DNA of 32,546 nucleotides from Butyrivibrio sp. CB08 (lineage in GTDB: Bacteria; Bacillota; Clostridia; Lachnospirales; Lachnospiraceae), in NCBI RefSeq assembly GCF_003625485.1, contig NZ_RAIR01000014.1:1-32546 (forward strand), in the 5' to 3' direction. The translations under genes were made by a program, and so were the position numbers. The notes under the pieces were generated by a model. The model did no database searches and was not told where the DNA came from. It saw only the letters and a program-made list of their open reading frames with translations. Position 1 is the stretch's first letter, and each line of letters opens with the position of its first letter. Shown one piece after another: positions 24,674 through 31,623 of the stretch.

Positions 24674-24689
24674 ATCTGATATAATCAGA
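24674..24689 (+). promoter_or_regulatory. Small dyad with TATAAT core before the thioesterase gene
   Basis: A dyad TCTGAT-ATA-ATCAGA (24675-24689) contains TATAAT (24680-24685) in the 46-bp gap before the thioesterase gene. No -35 consensus is seen at 17 bp. It could be an internal promoter with operator, or chance in an AT-rich gap. Confidence 0.3.
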
Positions 24690-24716
24690 AGAAGATAGAA
24701 GGAAGACTGAGGTGAG

Positions 24717-25136
24717 ATGATGGACTACATTCATACAGTGCAATACTACGAGACAGACAAGATGGGCATAACCCATCACTCCAACTACATCAGATGGATG
24801 GAGGAGGCCAGGATCGATTTCCTTGCCCAGAATGGCTGGGACTACGCCAAGCTTGAAGAGAAGGGGATCATTTCACCGGTTTTAGCGGTAACATGCGATT
24901 ACAAGCGCACCACGACCTTTTCAGATAAGGTTTCTATCTGCGTTTCGGTAAAAGAGTTTAAGGGCGTCAAGTTACACTTATCCTACGATATGAAGGATGA
25001 AGCCGGAAATATCGTGTGCCAGGGCACATCCTCCCACGCATTTCTTAATACCGAGGGAAGGCCCATCAGAATGAAACAGGAACAGCCAGAGCTTTTTGAG
25101 TCACTTTGCAAGCTGGCTGAAGAGAATAACAACTAA
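24717..25136 (+). CDS. Acyl-CoA/acyl-ACP thioesterase (4HBT, YbgC-like)
   Basis: This 139-residue hotdog thioesterase has the 4HBT signature YYETDKMGITHHSNYIRWMEEARIDFL, with the catalytic Asp in ETDKMG. It hydrolyses acyl-CoA or acyl-ACP to free acid. GAGGTGAG lies before two adjacent ATGs (24717 or 24720). It follows the acyl-CoA synthetase by 46 bp, so the operon tail holds both an activating and a hydrolysing enzyme. Confidence 0.9.
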   Translation: MMDYIHTVQYYETDKMGITHHSNYIRWMEEARIDFLAQNGWDYAKLEEKGIISPVLAVTCDYKRTTTFSDKVSICVSVKEFKGVKLHLSYDMKDEAGNIVCQGTSSHAFLNTEGRPIRMKQEQPELFESLCKLAEENNN

Positions 25137-25156
25137 CGGGGAGGAGAGGAGTAGCT

Positions 25157-25573
25157 ATGACAAACGAAACACTTAGAAATTGTCTTGTTGTTGTCCTTGA
25201 GGACATGAAGAATAAAGCCCATGAAATGGGGATTCAGGGCGTTGCAGTTGCATCAGTCTTAAACAGGGGCGAAACTGTGGACTGGATCGGCGAAATGAAA
25301 GTAGTGGACACTCCTCACAATAAGAAAGAAGGCTGGAATCTTGTGGCTATTGCATGGTCCAAGTGCGGCGAATCAATTGCCACAGAGGCTGACAGCGGGA
25401 ATCCAGACCACAAGCCAATTCTTGGAGAGTACGGCTTTGTGGGCGGGGCGTATGAAGAGTTTGAGGGCTTCAAGATGTCTTTTGCCTTCAGCGGAGCGCT
25501 CTCTGAAGAAGACCTTGAAGTAGCAAAGTTCGGCATCAGCAGAATGAAGGAAGAAATAGCGAAGAATGAGTGA
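25157..25573 (+). CDS. GlcG/HbpS-like protein
   Basis: This 138-residue protein resembles the GlcG/HbpS (haem-degrading-like) fold. It has an N-terminal helix with repeated alanines, GVAVASVLNRG in place of GVAVAVVDRGG, and near the end FAFSGALSEEDLEVAKFGI, which parallels the conserved SGAPSEEDE-type segment. The role is unknown: some members bind haem, others are small-molecule sensors. A strong GGGGAGGAGAGGAG precedes it. It overlaps the acylphosphatase gene by 8 bp. Confidence 0.65.
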   Translation: MTNETLRNCLVVVLEDMKNKAHEMGIQGVAVASVLNRGETVDWIGEMKVVDTPHNKKEGWNLVAIAWSKCGESIATEADSGNPDHKPILGEYGFVGGAYEEFEGFKMSFAFSGALSEEDLEVAKFGISRMKEEIAKNE

Positions 25574-25850
25574 TTACGACTCAAAAGTCATCAGAAAAGC
25601 CATAACTGTATATGGATCCGTGCAGGGCGTAGGCTTCAGGTACAGAACTGTCTATGCTGCAAACCTCGTTGGCGCAACCGGCTGGGTTTCCAACAACTAC
25701 GACGGTTCAGTTTCCATGGAGATTCAGGGCACAGAAGCCCAGATCGACAAGGTTTTTCAAATGGTGGAGCAGGGGACCTTTGTATCCATCGAGGGTATGC
25801 AGGTGGAAGAGATACCTGTCGTTGCTGATGAACGAGGATTTAAGGTGTGA
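25566..25850 (+). CDS. acyP: Acylphosphatase
   Basis: This 94-residue protein has both acylphosphatase signatures: GSVQGVGFRYRT with the phosphate-binding loop and catalytic Arg, and GWVSNNYDGSVSMEIQG with the catalytic Asn. It hydrolyses acyl phosphates such as acetyl phosphate. Length and motif spacing are standard. It is probably in one transcript with the GlcG-like gene. Confidence 0.95.
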   Translation: MSDYDSKVIRKAITVYGSVQGVGFRYRTVYAANLVGATGWVSNNYDGSVSMEIQGTEAQIDKVFQMVEQGTFVSIEGMQVEEIPVVADERGFKV

Positions 25851-25856
25851 AGTCTT

Positions 25857-26681
25857 ATGACAAATTTGAAAAAGATTCGACTTGCTTTTGTGCTTGTTCT
25901 GGCGGCAATTTTTCTAGTTTCATGCGATCAGAAAGAAAACAAAGCATACGGTGTCTTCCTGGGATCAGAGGGTGGTCTTGATCAGTTTAAAGACTATGAC
26001 CTGGTGGTGATCGATGCCCAGTATTACACCAAAAACGAGATAGAAAGCTTTCAGTCCAGTGGACATGAGGTCTATTCCTACATTAACATTGGCTCTTTGG
26101 AAGAATTCCGAGATTATTACGACGAATACAAAGATCTGTCCCTTGGAGCGTATGAAAACTGGGACGGAGAATACTGGATGGATGTTTCTAATGAAAGATG
26201 GCAGAATTTTCTAACTAAAGAACTTAAGAAGCTTCTACTGGAAAAGGGAATAGATGGATTTTTCGTCGATAACTGCGATGTGTATTATCAATATCCCTTG
26301 CAAGACATCCTCAACGGAATTTCAGCAATAATGTCTGACCTGATTCAAACTGGTAAACCTGTAATCATAAACGGCGGCGATGCTTATATGGATGCTTACT
26401 GTGAGGCAGGTGGAATATGGAGTGACGTCATTACAGGTATCAATCAGGAGTCAGTCTTTTCCAGGATTCTCTGGAATACTGGCACTTTTGGAACTGCCCT
26501 GGATGAAGATCGAAGTTATTTTCAGGAATATTTGGAAAAATACGCTGCCAAAGGCGCAGATATCTACATTTTGGAATACACAAAGGATGAGGCATTAAAG
26601 AAACAGATTGAAAGATACTGCAATGATCATGGATTCACATGCTATATTGCCAATTCAATTGAACTTGATGCCAACAATTAA
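25857..26681 (+). CDS. Lipoprotein, GH114-like (alpha-galactosaminidase-type) TIM barrel
   Basis: This 274-residue protein has a lipoprotein signal peptide with lipobox LVSC (Cys23), so it is anchored outside the cell membrane. The rest resembles the GH114 / TM1410 family: YDLVVIDAQYYTKNEI, HEVYSYINIGSLEEFRDYY, YWMDVSNERWQNFLTKELKKLL, GIDGFFVDNCDVY with the conserved Asp138. Members cut alpha-1,4-linked polygalactosamine or related amino sugars, so a role in exopolysaccharide or cell-wall turnover is possible. c-di-GMP often controls exopolysaccharides, but a link to the genes at 5-9 kb is speculative. Confidence 0.82.
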   Translation: MTNLKKIRLAFVLVLAAIFLVSCDQKENKAYGVFLGSEGGLDQFKDYDLVVIDAQYYTKNEIESFQSSGHEVYSYINIGSLEEFRDYYDEYKDLSLGAYENWDGEYWMDVSNERWQNFLTKELKKLLLEKGIDGFFVDNCDVYYQYPLQDILNGISAIMSDLIQTGKPVIINGGDAYMDAYCEAGGIWSDVITGINQESVFSRILWNTGTFGTALDEDRSYFQEYLEKYAAKGADIYILEYTKDEALKKQIERYCNDHGFTCYIANSIELDANN

Positions 26682-26707
26682 CCACCGCAAGCTTACGGAG
26701 GAAATTG

Positions 26708-26854
26708 ATGCCTACAAAGAATAATCCCGGAAAAAAAGCTGAGATAAAGATCAAGGAGAACCCTCATGCTGCAGTTATGAAAAAAGCCCCGGACGAAATC
26801 ATCGCCAGGGCTATACATGATGCGCTTGTTAAGGAGCACGAAAAGAAAAAGTGA
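26708..26854 (+). CDS. 48-residue basic small protein
   Basis: ATG at 26708 is preceded by GGAGG (26697-26701) at ideal spacing, and the frame runs 48 codons to TGA at 26854. The product is lysine-rich (11 lysines or more), with a helical, amphipathic-looking segment DEIIARAIHDALVKEH. It has no membrane helix. A leftward terminator for the PrsW-like gene lies inside it (26780-26812). It could be a small nucleic-acid-binding or regulatory protein; no family is recognised. Confidence 0.55.
   Translation: MPTKNNPGKKAEIKIKENPHAAVMKKAPDEIIARAIHDALVKEHEKKK
26780..26812 (-). terminator. Minus-strand terminator inside the 48-residue ORF
   Basis: On the minus strand, AGCCCTGG pairs with CCGGGGCT (one G-U) over a 12-nt loop and is followed by five U (complement of 26780-26784). 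It lies 52 bp beyond the PrsW-like stop. Confidence 0.6.
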
Positions 26855-26863
26855 GAGAGTGCT

Positions 26864-27610
26864 TTATTCTGCAGCTTGTTGCTGTTTGCTCCACTTATCA
26901 ACTTTTCTACACATAACTATGATAGCTACGATCATCGCAATTCCCGCAATAATGGTGCATGCTGCCATAGGAATAATGTAACCTGCATATGGCAGCTGCA
27001 TTATCTTCTCATAGTCATCTGGAGTAACTTCATCGAGATTTCCAATAGAGAACTTCAATGCAATAATGAAGGTATCATACAAAGTGTGAACTAAGATAGG
27101 AATAGCAAGAGAGAGCACATGGTACTTTTTCTGCCCCGTCTGTCGCGCTTTTCCGTAAAAATATCCCATAATCAGCTGAAACAGAATATGACCTGGAAGA
27201 AAGGCTCTGGCTATATTTGAGCTGCCTATAATTGCAAACTCCAGATCCTCCAGGATACAGAAACCGCCGCCAAAGATGGCTGCTGCAATTGTGATATCGA
27301 GCCAGCTGACAGCCTCAGTGTTTTTATGAAGTGCAAGGCGCAAGAATATGTATTTTACTACCTCTTCATAAAGAGAAGCTGTTAAAAGAGCTGTGACAAA
27401 TCCTGCCAAAAGTGGATTAAGACCGTAAAATGCGTCATCTTTAATGGATAAAACCATAGAGATTACCAAGGCAACGATCAGCGCTAGACCGCCAAATCCA
27501 AAGAATTTTGCCACAGCTTTCTTGGAAAATGGCTCGCCAACTTTTCTCTTAATGAGAAATTTAAGGATCAGAACACATACAATTAGCTGCACAACAAACA
27601 CTAAAATCAT
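26864..27610 (-). CDS. PrsW family intramembrane protease-like protein
   Basis: This 248-residue protein has about seven membrane helices and the PrsW pattern: EEVVK (82-86), the CILEDLEFA segment (118-126), GHILFQLIMGYFYGKA with His141, and PILVHTLYDTFI with His175. PrsW of B. subtilis cleaves the anti-sigma factor RsiW; many other family members have unknown targets. A GAGGAGG ribosome site lies before the ATG. It is the only minus-strand gene in this part. Confidence 0.86.
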   Translation of the reverse strand: MILVFVVQLIVCVLILKFLIKRKVGEPFSKKAVAKFFGFGGLALIVALVISMVLSIKDDAFYGLNPLLAGFVTALLTASLYEEVVKYIFLRLALHKNTEAVSWLDITIAAAIFGGGFCILEDLEFAIIGSSNIARAFLPGHILFQLIMGYFYGKARQTGQKKYHVLSLAIPILVHTLYDTFIIALKFSIGNLDEVTPDDYEKIMQLPYAGYIIPMAACTIIAGIAMIVAIIVMCRKVDKWSKQQQAAE

Positions 27611-27660
27611 TTTTACTCCTCCTCAAATCGTTGAGATAGCAGGGTTTTAGCCCCATTTAT

Positions 27661-27717
27661 AACTATTCGCAAAAAAAACCCATGTTTTACGAATAATCCA
27701 GCTTCAAATTTAAAAAC
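27661..27717 (+). repeat. Intergenic repeat, copy A
   Basis: This copy shares about 50 of 57 positions (by eye) with copy B at 32415-32467. Common text includes ACTATTCGC, CCATGTTTTACGAATAATC, AGCT and AAATTTAAAAA. It folds as a hairpin ATTCG...CGAAT; copy A has four extra A in the left arm. Both copies are in the same orientation. Confidence 0.75.
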
Positions 27718-27763
27718 CCTCATTAATCATACCATGAATAATGTACTCTAACGAAATACAAAA

Positions 27764-27793
27764 AAGACAGGCACAAAACTTTGTGCCTGTCTT
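27764..27793 (-). terminator. Perfect inverted repeat, probable leftward terminator
   Basis: A 14-bp perfect arm pair AAGACAGGCACAAA / TTTGTGCCTGTCTT is separated by two bases. On the minus strand six U follow (complement of 27759-27764), making a terminator for leftward transcription, but no minus-strand gene lies to the right. Its right end overlaps the -35 of the promoter at 27792. Confidence 0.6.
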
Positions 27794-27820
27794 GTCTGAA
27801 TAAGGTATTAGTGATATGAT
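27792..27820 (+). promoter_or_regulatory. Sigma-70-like promoter TTGTCT-N17-TATGAT
   Basis: The hexamers are at 27792-27797 and 27815-27820 with a 17-bp spacer. Transcription would start near 27827 and reach a terminator at once, so the product would be a ~60-nt RNA or an attenuated leader of the ABC operon. Confidence 0.5.
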
Positions 27821-27842
27821 AAGCACATCAATCAGGAAACAA

Positions 27843-27887
27843 GGGCGTTTCATCCGTTTGAGGATGAAGCGTCTTTTCTTTTTTATT
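27843..27887 (+). terminator. Rho-independent terminator in ABC operon upstream region
   Basis: A 12-bp stem with two G-U pairs (27844-27855 with 27862-27873) and a GTTTGA loop is followed by TTTTCTTTTTT. It ends transcripts from the promoter at 27792. Confidence 0.8.
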
Positions 27888-27937
27888 TCTGATCATTTCA
27901 TGACAAAAATCAATTGGAGAGCGGCACAAAATATGTA

Positions 27938-27966
27938 TTGCAAAGCGTGTTCCGATAACATATAAT
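27938..27966 (+). promoter_or_regulatory. Promoter TTGCAA-N17-TATAAT of the ABC importer operon
   Basis: TTGCAA (27938-27943) and TATAAT (27961-27966) have 17 bp between them and lie about 90 bp before the SBP start. The motif CAAAGCG occurs at 27941, 27980 and 28001, overlapping and following the promoter, and could be regulator sites. Confidence 0.75.
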
Positions 27967-28057
27967 TGATTTAATACGTCAAAGCGTTGAAGTGCCAATG
28001 CAAAGCGCAGATCATGCCGGCTGATCCGGTGGAGTAAAGATAAAGAGGAGAATGATT

Positions 28058-29152
28058 ATGAAAAACAGAATGAGAAAACTATTGAGCTTAGCCCTGGCTG
28101 CAGTTGTAGCTGTTTCAATGGCTGCCTGCGGCGTTGGCGGAACAGCTGCTGCAGGCGGGACCGCTCAGGCTGACGAGAACAAGGAAGAGGCAGTTGAAAC
28201 GGCTGCTGAATCTGCTGCGGATACAGAGCCAGCTGCGGATACGGAAACGGAAGCTACTGATGAGTCAGTGCACTACACTGTCGGGATCTGCCAGCTGGTA
28301 CAGCATGTGGCGTTAGATGCAGCAACGCAGGGATTTAAGGATGCGATTACGGCAAAACTCGGTGAAGATGCCGTTACATTTGATGAACAGAATGCGGCAG
28401 GAGACAGCGCACAGTGTACGACGATCTGCGCGGGATTTGCTTCCGACGGCGTGGATCTTATGCTTGCCAATGCCACTCCGGCACTTCAGGCTGCAGCTTC
28501 ATCAACTACGGAAATTCCGATTCTCGGAACTTCGATCACAGAGTATGGTGTCGCGCTTTCCCTGGATGGTTTTAACGGTACGGTAGGCAGAAACATCTCC
28601 GGTACATCCGATCTTGCACCGCTTGAGAAGCAGGCAAAGATGATCGAGGAACTCTTCCCCGAAGCCAAAAATGTCGGCATTCTTTACTGCTCTGCGGAGG
28701 CAAATTCGGTATATCAGGCAGATACGGTAAAAGCGGTGCTTGAAGGAGACGGTCTGAAAGTGACCGTGTATACATTTGCGGACTCCAACGATGTGGCAAG
28801 TGTCACCCAGTCTGCATGCGATGAAAACGATGCACTTTATATTCCGACCGATAATACCGCTGCTTCCTGTACAGAAGCGATTAACAATGTTGCGCTTCCT
28901 GCCGGGGTTCCCATTGTGGCCGGCGAAGAAGGTATTGCAAAGGGCTGCGGTGTTGCCGCACTGACAATTGACTACTATGAACTCGGAAAGACCACGGGTG
29001 AAATGGCGGTTAAGATTCTGACAGGGGAAGCGGATATCGCAACCATGCCGATCGAATATTATGATAATCCGGTCAAGGTTTATAATCCGGTCATTTGCGA
29101 GAAACTCGGTATTGAGATCCCAGAGGGGTATACGGCAATTGCCGAAGAGTGA
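28058..29152 (+). CDS. ABC importer substrate-binding lipoprotein
   Basis: This 364-residue lipoprotein (signal peptide, lipobox MAAC around residue 24, then an Ala/Glu/Thr-rich linker to about 68) belongs to the ABC substrate-binding family of COG2984. Landmarks are YTVGICQLVQHVALDAATQGFKDAI, LMLANATPALQAA, and VGILYCSAEANSVYQ. Relatives with T-box leaders (TrpX) bind tryptophan; others are assigned differently, and no T-box is visible here. The start is the second ATG, with AGAGGAG seven bases upstream. The codon use (CCG, ACG, GCG) looks different from the fab genes. Confidence 0.88.
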   Translation: MKNRMRKLLSLALAAVVAVSMAACGVGGTAAAGGTAQADENKEEAVETAAESAADTEPAADTETEATDESVHYTVGICQLVQHVALDAATQGFKDAITAKLGEDAVTFDEQNAAGDSAQCTTICAGFASDGVDLMLANATPALQAAASSTTEIPILGTSITEYGVALSLDGFNGTVGRNISGTSDLAPLEKQAKMIEELFPEAKNVGILYCSAEANSVYQADTVKAVLEGDGLKVTVYTFADSNDVASVTQSACDENDALYIPTDNTAASCTEAINNVALPAGVPIVAGEEGIAKGCGVAALTIDYYELGKTTGEMAVKILTGEADIATMPIEYYDNPVKVYNPVICEKLGIEIPEGYTAIAEE

Positions 29153-29172
29153 TCGGACGAGGAAAAAAATCT

Positions 29173-30144
29173 ATGGATATCACAGCTTATTTTCAATCAT
29201 TAACACCGCTGACGCTTTTAAACCGGTTGCCGGCAGGTATCGCGCAGGGACTGATCTGGGGCATTGTTGCGCTGGGTGTTTATATCACGTTCCGTCTTCT
29301 TGACATAGCGGACCTTTCCGTTGACGGCACTTTTTGTACCGGCGGAGCAGTGACAGTCATGCTGATCTTAGCGGGATGGAATCCTTATGCGGCTGTTCTT
29401 GTAGCGCTTGTCTGCGGTCTGATCGCAGGAGTGGTGACCGGACTTTTGCATACGCTTCTCGGAATCCCTGCGATCCTTGCCGGAATCCTGACTCAGTATG
29501 CACTTTATTCGCTGAATCTTGCCATTATGGACATGAAGGCAAATCAGGCGGTAAGTGTCGATAAATTTGTGCTGATGCTATCGTCCAGATTTGTCACCTA
29601 TTCGATCGTTGTCGGTGTGGTACTTGTAGCGGTGATCATCGCGGTTTTGTATTTGTATTTCGGTACCGAACAGGGAAGCGCGATCCGCGCGACAGGCTGC
29701 AACCAGCAGATGGCAGGTGCCAACGGGATCAATATTAATCTGATGAAGGTGATCGGGCTCGCCCTGTCAAACGGGATCGTGGCACTGGCCGGTGGGATCA
29801 TGACCCAGTTCCAGGGATATGCGGACATTAATATGGGCCGTGGTGCGATCGTGATCGGACTGGCCGCTGTGATTATCGGAGAAGTGATCGGCGATGCTCT
29901 GTTCAGGAAACACATGAACTTTGCGCTGCGCCTCACATTTGTCGCGCTTGGCGGCGTGATCTATTATATCGTAGTTGAGATCGTTCTCTGGCTCAAACTG
30001 GATACAAACTATCTGAAGATGTTGACAGCGATCATTGTAGCCATTTTCCTTGCCGTGCCATATCTGCAAAAGATGCGGATCTCATCATTCAAGAAAGCCG
30101 GTAAGAACGCACAGCAGACGCAGAATGACGGAAAGGAGGCCTGA
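29173..30144 (+). CDS. ABC importer permease
   Basis: This 323-residue integral membrane protein has about nine hydrophobic helices, of the branched-chain-amino-acid-type permease fold (COG4120). Text such as GLIWGIVALGVYITFRLLDIADLSVDGTF and LAGGIMTQFQGYADINMGRG is typical. The start is the ATG with GAGG ten bases upstream; a GTG 24 bp earlier overlaps the SBP end but has no better site. It partners the lipoprotein and the ATPase. The C-terminal tail is lysine-rich and cytoplasmic. Confidence 0.88.
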   Translation: MDITAYFQSLTPLTLLNRLPAGIAQGLIWGIVALGVYITFRLLDIADLSVDGTFCTGGAVTVMLILAGWNPYAAVLVALVCGLIAGVVTGLLHTLLGIPAILAGILTQYALYSLNLAIMDMKANQAVSVDKFVLMLSSRFVTYSIVVGVVLVAVIIAVLYLYFGTEQGSAIRATGCNQQMAGANGININLMKVIGLALSNGIVALAGGIMTQFQGYADINMGRGAIVIGLAAVIIGEVIGDALFRKHMNFALRLTFVALGGVIYYIVVEIVLWLKLDTNYLKMLTAIIVAIFLAVPYLQKMRISSFKKAGKNAQQTQNDGKEA

Positions 30145-30147
30145 GAG

Positions 30148-30957
30148 ATGTCAGAAATAATGCTTGAGATCAAAGATGTACGCAAGGCTTTCAATCCCGG
30201 AACGATCAATGAAAAAATTGCCTTGGACGGCGTTGATCTGACCCTTGAAAAAGGTGATTTCGTAACCGTCATCGGCGGAAACGGTGCGGGAAAATCGACT
30301 ATGCTGAATGCTGTGGCGGGCGTATGGCCGATCGATTCGGGAAGCATACAGATTGCCGGCATGAATGTGACGGGGCTTCCGGCATTCAAGCGGGCATCAC
30401 TGATCGGAAGAGTTTTTCAGGATCCGATGACCGGAACCGCAGCGACCATGCAGATCGAGGAAAACATGGCGCTGGCTCTGCGCCGCGGAAAAGGACGTTC
30501 TCCGTTCAGACCCGAGGTTACACGCAAAGAAAAAGAAAGATTCAGGGAACAGCTGAAGATCCTGGATCTTGGTCTTGAAGACAGGCTGACTGCCAAGGTG
30601 GGCCTTCTGTCCGGTGGACAGCGGCAGGCGCTCACGCTTCTTATGGCGACGCTGCAGACACCTAAGATCCTGCTCCTTGATGAGCATACGGCGGCACTTG
30701 ACCCGAAGACGGCGGAAAAGGTTCTTGCCGCGACTGAAAAAGTGGTTTCAAAAGATAACCTGACTACGCTGATGATTACACATAACATGAAAGATGCGAT
30801 CGCATACGGAAACAGACTGATCATGATGAATGAAGGCAGAGTAATCCTGGATATCCGGGGTGAAGAGAAGGCCAGGCTGACCGTTGAAGATCTGCTTCAC
30901 AAGTTTACTTCCGTATCAGGCGAAGAATTTGCCAGTGACAAAGCACTGCTCTCATGA
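30148..30957 (+). CDS. ABC importer ATP-binding protein
   Basis: This 269-residue ATPase has Walker A GGNGAGKST, the Q-loop in FQDPM, signature LSGGQRQALTLL, Walker B ILLLDEH and the switch His in MITHNM. COG1101-type. AAAGGAGG lies before the ATG. It completes the importer operon; no terminator follows directly. Confidence 0.95.
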   Translation: MSEIMLEIKDVRKAFNPGTINEKIALDGVDLTLEKGDFVTVIGGNGAGKSTMLNAVAGVWPIDSGSIQIAGMNVTGLPAFKRASLIGRVFQDPMTGTAATMQIEENMALALRRGKGRSPFRPEVTRKEKERFREQLKILDLGLEDRLTAKVGLLSGGQRQALTLLMATLQTPKILLLDEHTAALDPKTAEKVLAATEKVVSKDNLTTLMITHNMKDAIAYGNRLIMMNEGRVILDIRGEEKARLTVEDLLHKFTSVSGEEFASDKALLS

Positions 30958-30994
30958 AGAGTACAATCCGTTCATATCTTCGTTTTGGGATTTT

Positions 30995-31236
30995 TGATAT
31001 AATTCGTTAAGAGATTATATTACAGTCTGCAAATAAAAAGTCGATAACAAGGAATAGGAAGTCTTGTAAACAAAGTCGGATAACAGTTTATATCGAGGGA
31101 AGATTAAACTCATTAGTTTTATAGGAACGTACAAAGATGCACGTTACACAAGAAATGCTGATGTGCGATAGTGGGTTTTATCGGAAGATAAAAATGTATA
31201 GTTGTATGGAGCAGGTCTTCGGACCTGCTTTTTTTG
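30995..31236 (+). ncRNA. Candidate structured non-coding RNA (orphan transcription unit)
   Basis: An extended -10 TGATATAAT (30995-31003) predicts a start near 31010. The unit ends at a perfect terminator, an 8-bp stem AGCAGGTC/GACCTGCT with a UUCG loop followed by T at 31230-31235, giving about 225 nt. Inside are TTTTATC-GGAA-GATAAAA (7 bp, GNRA-like loop), AACGT...ACGTT, AAACT-CATT-AGTTT and ACAAG...CTTGT hairpins, and a direct repeat AAAGTC(G)GATAACA at 31038 and 31072. Frames across it run through the terminator, so coding is unlikely. The -35 is poor. Confidence 0.45.
31210..31235 (+). terminator. Strong Rho-independent terminator (UUCG loop)
   Basis: An 8-bp perfect GC-rich stem with a UUCG tetraloop and six T. 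It could end the ABC operon read-through transcript and/or the candidate ncRNA. Confidence 0.93.
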
Positions 31237-31386
31237 ACACTTATTTGCGACTGAATTGCGACCCCGTTGGTACTGACTTCAATATATCTGCATGCTATCC
31301 TCTTAAATGCAGGAAGGAAAGAGGAAGATGAAAGGTGGTTTCATTCACCATAATACATCAGTAAAGACAGAGATATCACGATGATT

Positions 31387-31485
31387 GCCATACTAAACGC
31401 ACACTTTTCGTATTACGAATAAAGCTTGTGCATTTCAGGTAATATCAGTATTTGTGGGGATTATTATGAAATAGTTAACGCAACC
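31387..31485 (+). repeat. Intergenic repeat, copy C
   Basis: This copy shares with copy D (32206-32304) the text TAAACGCA, CACTTTT, ACGAATAAA, GTGC, TATCAG/AATCAG and GAAATAGTTAACG in the same order over about 92 bp. It contains a dyad TTCGTA-T-TACGAA (31408-31420). The two copies flank the peptide-precursor gene in the same orientation. Confidence 0.72.
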
Positions 31486-31524
31486 AATACCACGAACAGT
31501 GAAGAGGTTATCGCAACTATCGCT

Positions 31525-31553
31525 TTGCGGGACATTCCATGTACATATATAAT
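31525..31553 (+). promoter_or_regulatory. Promoter TTGCGG-N17-TATAAT of the peptide-precursor gene
   Basis: Hexamers at 31525-31530 and 31548-31553 with a 17-bp spacer, about 70 bp before the ATG at 31624. It lies just after repeat copy C. Confidence 0.65.
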
Positions 31554-31623
31554 AGTATTATATCAAGTCATAAGGTTAGCAAAGAAACTGATGGCGTCGT
31601 ATACAAGATTGAGAGGATAGCCT

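Larger units (their letters stand above)
27611..28057. other. Intergenic region between PrsW-like and ABC importer genes
   Basis: No gene is visible in this 447-bp stretch. It holds repeat copy A, a 14-bp perfect inverted repeat, one promoter followed by a terminator, a second promoter for the ABC operon, and three CAAAGCG repeats, all listed separately. Confidence 0.7.
30958..31623. other. 666-bp region without a clear gene
   Basis: No convincing coding frame. It holds an orphan promoter-like -10, a structured stretch ending in a strong terminator (candidate ncRNA), repeat copy C and the promoter of the next gene. Confidence 0.6.

Noticed and set aside
26864..27610. PrsW-like protease as the partner that cleaves the serpin anti-sigma candidate
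   Set aside because: PrsW does act on an anti-sigma factor in B. subtilis, but here the genes are over 22 kb apart and nothing in sequence ties them together.
27973..28057. T-box or riboswitch in the leader of the ABC importer operon
   Set aside because: No T-box sequence, specifier loop or known aptamer consensus could be found in the ~85-nt leader; only CAAAGCG repeats are seen.
31137..31331. Frame of 64 codons between the ABC operon and the peptide-precursor gene
   Set aside because: It reads straight through the perfect UUCG terminator at 31210-31235 and lacks a ribosome site.
31426..31620. Frame of 64 codons just before the peptide-precursor gene
   Set aside because: It overlaps repeat copy C and the promoter of the next gene, and its start has no ribosome site.
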